Assembly (NCBI GenBank): GCA_043725085.1
Contig: JAYSLY010000017.1
Coordinates: 1-18,706 of the forward strand
DNA length: 18,706 nucleotides
Reading direction: 5' to 3'
Source of the DNA: UBA9630 sp043725085
Lineage (GTDB): Bacteria; Patescibacteriota; Minisyncoccia; Moranbacterales; UBA2206
Shown: piece by piece, positions 14,592 through 18,706 of the stretch
How positions within the stretch are numbered: the stretch's first letter is position 1
Layout: the number at the start of each line of letters is the position of its first letter
Made by a program: the position numbers and the translations under genes
The notes under the pieces: model-generated
What the model was told of the DNA's origin: nothing
Seen by the model: the letters and a program-made list of their open reading frames with translations, nothing else
Databases searched by the model: none

Positions 14592-14714
14592 GTGAGAGGA
14601 AATTTCCACAGAAACGACCCGCAGTGGCAAAGAGACAAAAGTACGGTGCTTTATAAAGTTGCACCAATTGTTTTTTTAATTCTTTTCGCTATCGCATTTT
14701 TTTGCGATAAATAA
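14592..14714 (+). CDS. 40-residue single-pass membrane protein
   Basis: Starts at GTG 14592 with an ideal AAGGAGG five nt upstream; a longer in-frame extension upstream is antisense to uvrC and is rejected. A hydrophilic N-terminus rich in Asn, Arg, Asp and Gln (about 18 residues) is followed by one hydrophobic helix (about residues 23-37, VAPIVFLILFAIAFF) and a short CDK tail. It reads as a small membrane-anchored peptide of unknown function. It sits 20 bp before the DUF5680-like gene, with its own strong ribosome site, so the two are probably co-transcribed. Confidence 0.75.
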   Translation: MRGNFHRNDPQWQRDKSTVLYKVAPIVFLILFAIAFFCDK

Positions 14715-14734
14715 CCCAAATGAGGAGGTGGACT

Positions 14735-15220
14735 ATGTTTGACAATCCTTTTGTAACAAATATCAAAAATTTCTTTTTTAAGGCTATGATGGAAGGCTGG
14801 GCGTCTGGAGGAGGTGAAAAATTAACCATCCCGCAGCTTCCTGGCTACAAGGCAATTGGACATCGAGATGGTGATTTTTATCTCATCGATTGCTATTGTA
14901 AAAACCCTGAATATCATGGATCAAGCGGATTTACAACGATCTACTGGAAAAATAATCCTATCTGGACCATGCATTACGGTGGCGAATACATTAATAAGGA
15001 TACAGTGAATTTCCTTAAAAATGCCCTGCTCTTCGCATACACGCACAGACAATTCTGCGGTGGACGCGGACCATCGTCATTATCCTTATTGGGAATGATC
15101 TACATAAACACTCCCGAACAAAATAATTTCGTCAACTTCTCCGGCAGGGAGACAATCCACAATATTGAAACAGGACAGTCATACGGCCACCATATCTATC
15201 AAGGCATGGCGCTGTTTTAA
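14735..15220 (+). CDS. DUF5680-like domain protein (161 aa)
   Basis: ATG 14735 is chosen over the in-frame ATG 14720 because AGGAGGTG (14723-14730) lies 4 nt before it. The sequence follows the pattern I associate with DUF5680: GYKAIGHRDGDFYLIDCY, a middle IYWKNNPIWTMHYGGEYIN, FLKNALLFAY, FCGGRGP, and a C-terminal repeat of the YxG pattern (GQSYGHHIYQGMALF). The two-fold internal resemblance (DGDF-W-x-YGG and G-F-YQG) fits. Function of the domain is unknown; it appears as a stand-alone small protein or attached to helix-turn-helix regulators. Soluble, no signal peptide. Second gene of a two-gene unit ending in a strong terminator. Confidence 0.75.
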   Translation: MFDNPFVTNIKNFFFKAMMEGWASGGGEKLTIPQLPGYKAIGHRDGDFYLIDCYCKNPEYHGSSGFTTIYWKNNPIWTMHYGGEYINKDTVNFLKNALLFAYTHRQFCGGRGPSSLSLLGMIYINTPEQNNFVNFSGRETIHNIETGQSYGHHIYQGMALF

Positions 15221-15242
15221 CCACTGAATCCCTCCCCACCAC

Positions 15243-15288
15243 AAACCGAGTTTGTCCGCGTAGCATCGCAGACATACTCGGTTTTTTA
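15243..15288 (+). terminator. Intrinsic terminator of the DUF5680-like operon
   Basis: Stem AAACCGAGT (15243-15251)/ACTCGGTTT (15276-15284), extended inward by TGTC/GACA, and followed by a T-run (15282-15287). Confidence 0.88.
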
Positions 15289-15307
15289 TTTTCAAAACCC
15301 TCTTTTT

Positions 15308-15465
15308 TGTCATTCCCGCGGAGGCGGGAATCCAGGTTCCACTAGTTATAAATTACAAACAATCGAATTATAAATCATCTAGCTTCTTATTACCAACCAG
15401 CAAATTCTGTTTTTCTTTTTCTTTAAACCTGAGGTGCCTGGATTCCCGCCTTCGCGGGAATGACA
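15308..15465. repeat. MITE-like intergenic inverted repeat B
   Basis: 29-nt arms 15308-15336 and 15437-15465: TGTCATTCCCGCG begins the left arm and CGCGGGAATGACA ends the right arm; only two central bases of each arm fail to pair. The 100-bp AT-rich centre is noncoding. Same layout as the element at 12938-13081 but different arm sequence. Confidence 0.88.
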
Positions 15466-15480
15466 CAGAAAAAATATTTT

Positions 15481-18400
15481 TTATTTCTTGTTCAGCACTT
15501 CTTTCAAATATTTCCCTGTCCAACTTTCCTTATGCCACTTCGCTACTTCTTCCGGCGTGCCGGACACAATCACACGCCCTCCCTCTTTTCCGCCTTCCGG
15601 CCCGAGATCAATGATCCAATCGGCGGTTTTAATCACGTCTAAATTATGTTCAATCACAATCACCGTGTTTCCCGCGTCAACCAAGCGATTAAGAATTCCC
15701 AAAAGTTTTTTAATGTCATCAAAATGCAAGCCCGTCGTCGGTTCGTCTAAAATATACAAAGTATCTCCTGTCGCACGCCGGGAAAGTTCGGTGGAAAGCT
15801 TGATGCGTTGTGCTTCCCCGCCGGAAAGTGTCGTCGCTGATTGACCCAGTTGAATGTAGCCCAGGCCAACGTCTTCCAAGACTTTCAGTTTGTCGGCGAT
15901 GTCATGAAAATTGGCAAAAAATTCGCGCGCTTCCGAAATTGTCATCGCCAAAACATCGGCAATGTTTTTCTCACGATATTTCACTTTGAGCGTTTCACTG
16001 TTATATCTTTTGCCACCACACACATCACACGGCAAATAGACATCCGGCATAAACTGCATTTCAATTTTATTATATCCGTCCCCTTGGCAATTATCACAGC
16101 GCCCGCCCTTGACATTGAAAGAAAATCGGCTGGCTGAATAGCCTTTGGCCCGTGCATCGCGCGTCTCAGAAAACAATTCGCGAATCGCCGTGAATAGCCC
16201 TGTGTACGTTGCCGGATTTGACCGTGGCGTGCGACCAATTGGCGACTGGTCGATCATAATCACTTTGTTGAGATAGTTCGCACCTACAATTTCACTATGC
16301 CGCCCGGGACGATCAAGCGAACGCATAATTTTGGCCGAGAGAGATTTGTAGAGAATATCCTCCACCAGCGTAGATTTTCCTGAGCCGGAAACGCCTGTCA
16401 CACAAGTGAAAACTTTGAGCGGAAACGAAACGGTGATGTTTTGCAAATTATGCTCGCGCGCTCCGCGCACCACCAGTGTTTTTTTATTTTTCAAAGGTCG
16501 CCTAAAGGTTGGGGTTTCGATTTTCAAATCTCCTCGCAAATATTTGGCAGTCAATGATTTTTCACTTTTCATCACTTCTTCCGGACTGCCTTGGGCTACA
16601 ATTTCTCCGCCGTGTTTTCCCGCTCCTGGTCCGATGTCCACGAGATAATCCGCCGCGCGCATTGTTTCTTCGTCATGTTCCACGACGATTAGCGTATTTC
16701 CCACATCACGCAGCTGCAAAAGTGTCGCCAGAAGTTTCGCATTATCACGCGCATGCAGTCCAATTGATGGTTCGTCCAAAATATATAGCACGCCAACCAG
16801 TTGCGAGCCGATCTGTGAAGCCAAACGAATACGCTGGGATTCGCCGCCAGCCAGCGTGTTCGCGGCGCGACCAAGCGAGAGATATCCAAGACCAACATCT
16901 TCTAAAAAACCCAAGCGATTCTGAATTTCTTTCAAAATTCTGCTTGCGATTAGTTCCTCTCGTTTACTAAAATTTATTTTTCGAAAAAAATCCAAGGTTT
17001 CCCGCACACTGATGGTGGAAATTTCATAAATGTTTTTATCCCCTACCGTCACCAAGAGCGCTTCTTTTTTGTAGCGCGACCCGAGACATGTCGAACAAGG
17101 ATTTTGCGACATATATTTTTCAATGTCCGTGCGCATCGCATCTGAGTCGGTTTTCAAATAGCGCTCCTGCAAATACCCAACCACTCCCCGCCAACGCATC
17201 TGATATTTCCAACTCGATCCGGTTTTGCTGCGCAGTGTCACAGGAATTTCATCCGCCTCTTCTTCTGCGATCATATCTTTGGCTTCAGGCGCGCCATAGA
17301 GTAGCGTATTAAAATCATCAGCGGAAAGATCGCGCAAGCGCACATTGTCGCGAATGTGATAGAAATTGGTTACGGCACGCAAAATCGTGCCTTGCCAATT
17401 ATTTTTCTTGTAGCTCCACGGCATAATTCCACCTTCGGCAATGGTTTTGTTCATATCCGGCACAACAAGTTCCGGATCGATTTCTTTTTTCACGCCCAAG
17501 CCCTCGCAAGCCGGACAAGCGCCAAAAGGACTATTGAAAGAAAACAGACGCGGCTCAAGTTCGGGAAAGTCAATCTCATGAATCGGACAAGAAAAATTTT
17601 GATTGAAAATCATTTCGCCTTGAGACTCAGGACTAAGTCCCGAAGCTTCGGGACTCAGTCCTGCTTTTTGCACTCGCACAGATTTTTTGCTGGATTTATT
17701 TTTTTTATCAGCTGTAATCAATTTTATCTTCACGATACCCTTAGAGAGTTTCAGAGCCTGCTCCACACCTTCAAAAATCCGCGAGATATTCTCGGAATCA
17801 ATTTCCACCTTATCGACCAAAATATCGATATTATGTTTTTTGTAGCGCTCCAGTTTCACCTTTGTTCCAATCTTTTCATCCAGCGCATATTTTTTTCCAT
17901 TGACAATTGCCGTGGAAAAACCACGCCGAAACATCTCTTCGAGAAGTGTCGAATATTCACCTTTCCTTTCCCGCACAACAGGAGAAAATATTTCAATCGC
18001 GCATCCTGCCGTAGAGACGCCCCGCTGGGGCGTCTCCCGTCGGGGCGTCTTTTTTGCATCATTCACATCACAAACATTCAAAATCCGGTCCACAATCTCA
18101 TCCGTCGAAAGCTTCACAATTTCTCGATTGCAAATTGGACAATGCGCCGTGCCGATTTTTGCATAGAGCAAACGCAAATAATCATGGATTTCCGTCACCG
18201 TGCCCACAGTCGAACGCGGATTGTGTGAAGCGGCTTTTTGGTCAATCGAGATCGCGGGACTCAGTCCCTCAATCGAATCCACTTCCGGCTTTCCCATTTG
18301 ACCCAAAAATTGCCGCGCATAACTCGACAAACTTTCCAAATAGCGCCGCTGTCCTTCAGCAAAAATCGTATCAAAAGCCAAAGTTGATTTTCCCGAGCCC

Positions 18401-18501
18401 GATATTCCCGTGAACACGACAAATTTACCTCTTGGCAAATTGAGGTTAATATTTTTCAAATTGTGTTCGCGCGCTCCGCGAATAATTAATTCATCTTGCA
18501 T
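15481..18501 (-). CDS. uvrA: Excinuclease ABC subunit A, paralogue 2 (canonical type)
   Basis: 1006 residues from ATG 18501 (a TTG at 18510 would add three residues). This copy keeps the textbook UvrA sequence YARQFLGQMGKPEVDSIEGL. Walker A GISGSGKST and GVSGSGKST, signatures LAGGESQR and LSGGEAQR, and Walker B YILDEPSIGLH and YILDEPTTGLH are intact, with zinc ligands CPIC, CPAC and CDNCQGDG/CDVC. It exceeds usual UvrA (about 940) by some 65 residues, of which two insertions are palindromic repeats in frame (17628-17663 and 18010-18050). Likely the housekeeping UvrA, with paralogue 1 as the specialised copy (inference). Ends 15 bp past an intergenic inverted repeat. Confidence 0.96.
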   Translation of the reverse strand: MQDELIIRGAREHNLKNINLNLPRGKFVVFTGISGSGKSTLAFDTIFAEGQRRYLESLSSYARQFLGQMGKPEVDSIEGLSPAISIDQKAASHNPRSTVGTVTEIHDYLRLLYAKIGTAHCPICNREIVKLSTDEIVDRILNVCDVNDAKKTPRRETPQRGVSTAGCAIEIFSPVVRERKGEYSTLLEEMFRRGFSTAIVNGKKYALDEKIGTKVKLERYKKHNIDILVDKVEIDSENISRIFEGVEQALKLSKGIVKIKLITADKKNKSSKKSVRVQKAGLSPEASGLSPESQGEMIFNQNFSCPIHEIDFPELEPRLFSFNSPFGACPACEGLGVKKEIDPELVVPDMNKTIAEGGIMPWSYKKNNWQGTILRAVTNFYHIRDNVRLRDLSADDFNTLLYGAPEAKDMIAEEEADEIPVTLRSKTGSSWKYQMRWRGVVGYLQERYLKTDSDAMRTDIEKYMSQNPCSTCLGSRYKKEALLVTVGDKNIYEISTISVRETLDFFRKINFSKREELIASRILKEIQNRLGFLEDVGLGYLSLGRAANTLAGGESQRIRLASQIGSQLVGVLYILDEPSIGLHARDNAKLLATLLQLRDVGNTLIVVEHDEETMRAADYLVDIGPGAGKHGGEIVAQGSPEEVMKSEKSLTAKYLRGDLKIETPTFRRPLKNKKTLVVRGAREHNLQNITVSFPLKVFTCVTGVSGSGKSTLVEDILYKSLSAKIMRSLDRPGRHSEIVGANYLNKVIMIDQSPIGRTPRSNPATYTGLFTAIRELFSETRDARAKGYSASRFSFNVKGGRCDNCQGDGYNKIEMQFMPDVYLPCDVCGGKRYNSETLKVKYREKNIADVLAMTISEAREFFANFHDIADKLKVLEDVGLGYIQLGQSATTLSGGEAQRIKLSTELSRRATGDTLYILDEPTTGLHFDDIKKLLGILNRLVDAGNTVIVIEHNLDVIKTADWIIDLGPEGGKEGGRVIVSGTPEEVAKWHKESWTGKYLKEVLNKK
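17628..17663. repeat. 36-bp palindrome inserted in frame in uvrA2
   Basis: CAGGACTAAGTCCCGAAG followed by its reverse complement with a single mismatch. It encodes a duplicated motif, AGLSPEASGLSPES, at residues about 279-292, just before the second zinc finger, where canonical UvrA has a short variable linker. Confidence 0.85.
18010..18050. repeat. GTAGAGACGCCCC palindrome inserted in frame in uvrA2
   Basis: CGTAGAGACGCCCC, GCT, GGGGCGTCTC, then a further partial copy CGGGGCGTCTT. Encodes KTPRRETPQRGVSTAG at residues about 150-165, extra to the family. Matches the uvrC insertion at 13600-13627 except at the central three bases. Confidence 0.87.
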
Positions 18502-18510
18502 ATATCCCAA

Positions 18511-18706
18511 ATTACTCCGTTTTATATAGCTTACCCCGCGAATTCCGTAGGAATTTTTTGCGGGGCATATTTCAGTTTACAACTTTTTGGCCTTTCCTGC
18601 AAGCTCAAGTCTTGTCCAATGCAAGATAAGACTGAACGAGCCACCCATTCCAATGCAAAATGAGCCCGAAAGCCCATTTTGCAAGTAGGTCAAGAGTCAT
18701 TCATAA
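18511..18706. other. Noncoding 5' region of uvrA2 with two hairpins
   Basis: No gene seen. Hairpin 1: CCCCGC(18534-18539)/GCGGGG(18560-18565) with inner AATTCC/GGAATT around GTA. Hairpin 2: TGCAAAATG (18654-18662)/CATTTTGCA (18675-18683) with inner GC/GC. Neither is followed by a convincing T-run on the minus strand. They may be 5'-UTR structures or more dispersed repeats. Confidence 0.5.

Noticed and set aside
17356..18228. 290-codon plus-strand open frame opposite uvrA2
   Set aside because: Antisense to a well-supported UvrA; its composition is that of a complementary frame.
18534..18565. Hairpin before uvrA2 as an intrinsic terminator
   Set aside because: On the minus strand the T's are in a bulge rather than after the stem, and no T-run follows.
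1..18706. Second VR, CRISPR array, tRNA or rRNA
   Set aside because: No other copy of the TR 3' anchor was seen outside 6554-6581 and 7039-7066, no regularly spaced direct repeats, and no cloverleaf or rRNA-like sequence was recognised by eye.

Overview
The window looks like a chromosomal stretch of a Patescibacteria (Candidate Phyla Radiation, probably Parcubacteria-like) genome. The evidence is indirect: AT-rich DNA with the standard code (TGA used as stop), proteins whose best-remembered relatives are CPR ones, short palindromic repeats embedded in frame in coding sequence, a UvrC without its C-terminal helix-hairpin-helix domain, two UvrA paralogues, and a diversity-generating retroelement (DGR), a class of element common in CPR genomes. 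No taxonomic marker gene is present, so the placement is an inference.

Layout. 1-3174 (minus strand): a two-component histidine kinase, its receiver-only partner and the type IV pilus ATPase PilB (cut by the left edge), transcribed in that order; a long imperfect inverted repeat separates kinase and regulator. 3283-5075 (minus): groEL with a CIRCE operator, an upstream promoter and a perfect intrinsic terminator; no groES beside it. 5113-7878: a complete DGR. In minus-strand order it has a consensus promoter, a 5'-UTR hairpin, a 221-residue target gene ending in the variable repeat (VR, 7039-7176), a hairpin just past the VR, a terminator, the template repeat (TR, 6554-6691) and a reverse transcriptase (5113-6135). 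The accessory gene avd (about 6115/6204-6545) lies on the opposite strand between TR and RT. TR and VR align without gaps over 138 nt with 20 mismatches, every one at a TR adenine, which is the signature of adenine-directed mutagenic retrohoming. A run of ten C separates the start of avd from its conserved body, so the gene appears out of frame as sequenced.

7913-18501: a nucleotide-excision-repair neighbourhood with uvrA paralogue 1, uvrC and uvrA paralogue 2 (all minus strand). Interspersed are a nucleotidyltransferase-fold gene, a YgjP/DUF45 metallopeptidase, and plus-strand small genes with strong Shine-Dalgarno sites and intrinsic terminators (an unknown 124-aa protein, a 40-aa one-helix protein, a DUF5680-like protein). 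Two intergenic MITE-like inverted repeats and several in-frame repeat insertions in uvrC and uvrA2 mark this region as repeat-invaded.

How the parts work together: the DGR is the one specialised system. The RT with Avd would copy TR RNA with errors at A and write the product into the C-terminus of the target protein, while an adenine-free 28-nt 3' end keeps the last nine residues constant. The remaining genes are housekeeping (chaperone, repair) or surface/sensing (PilB, two-component pair).
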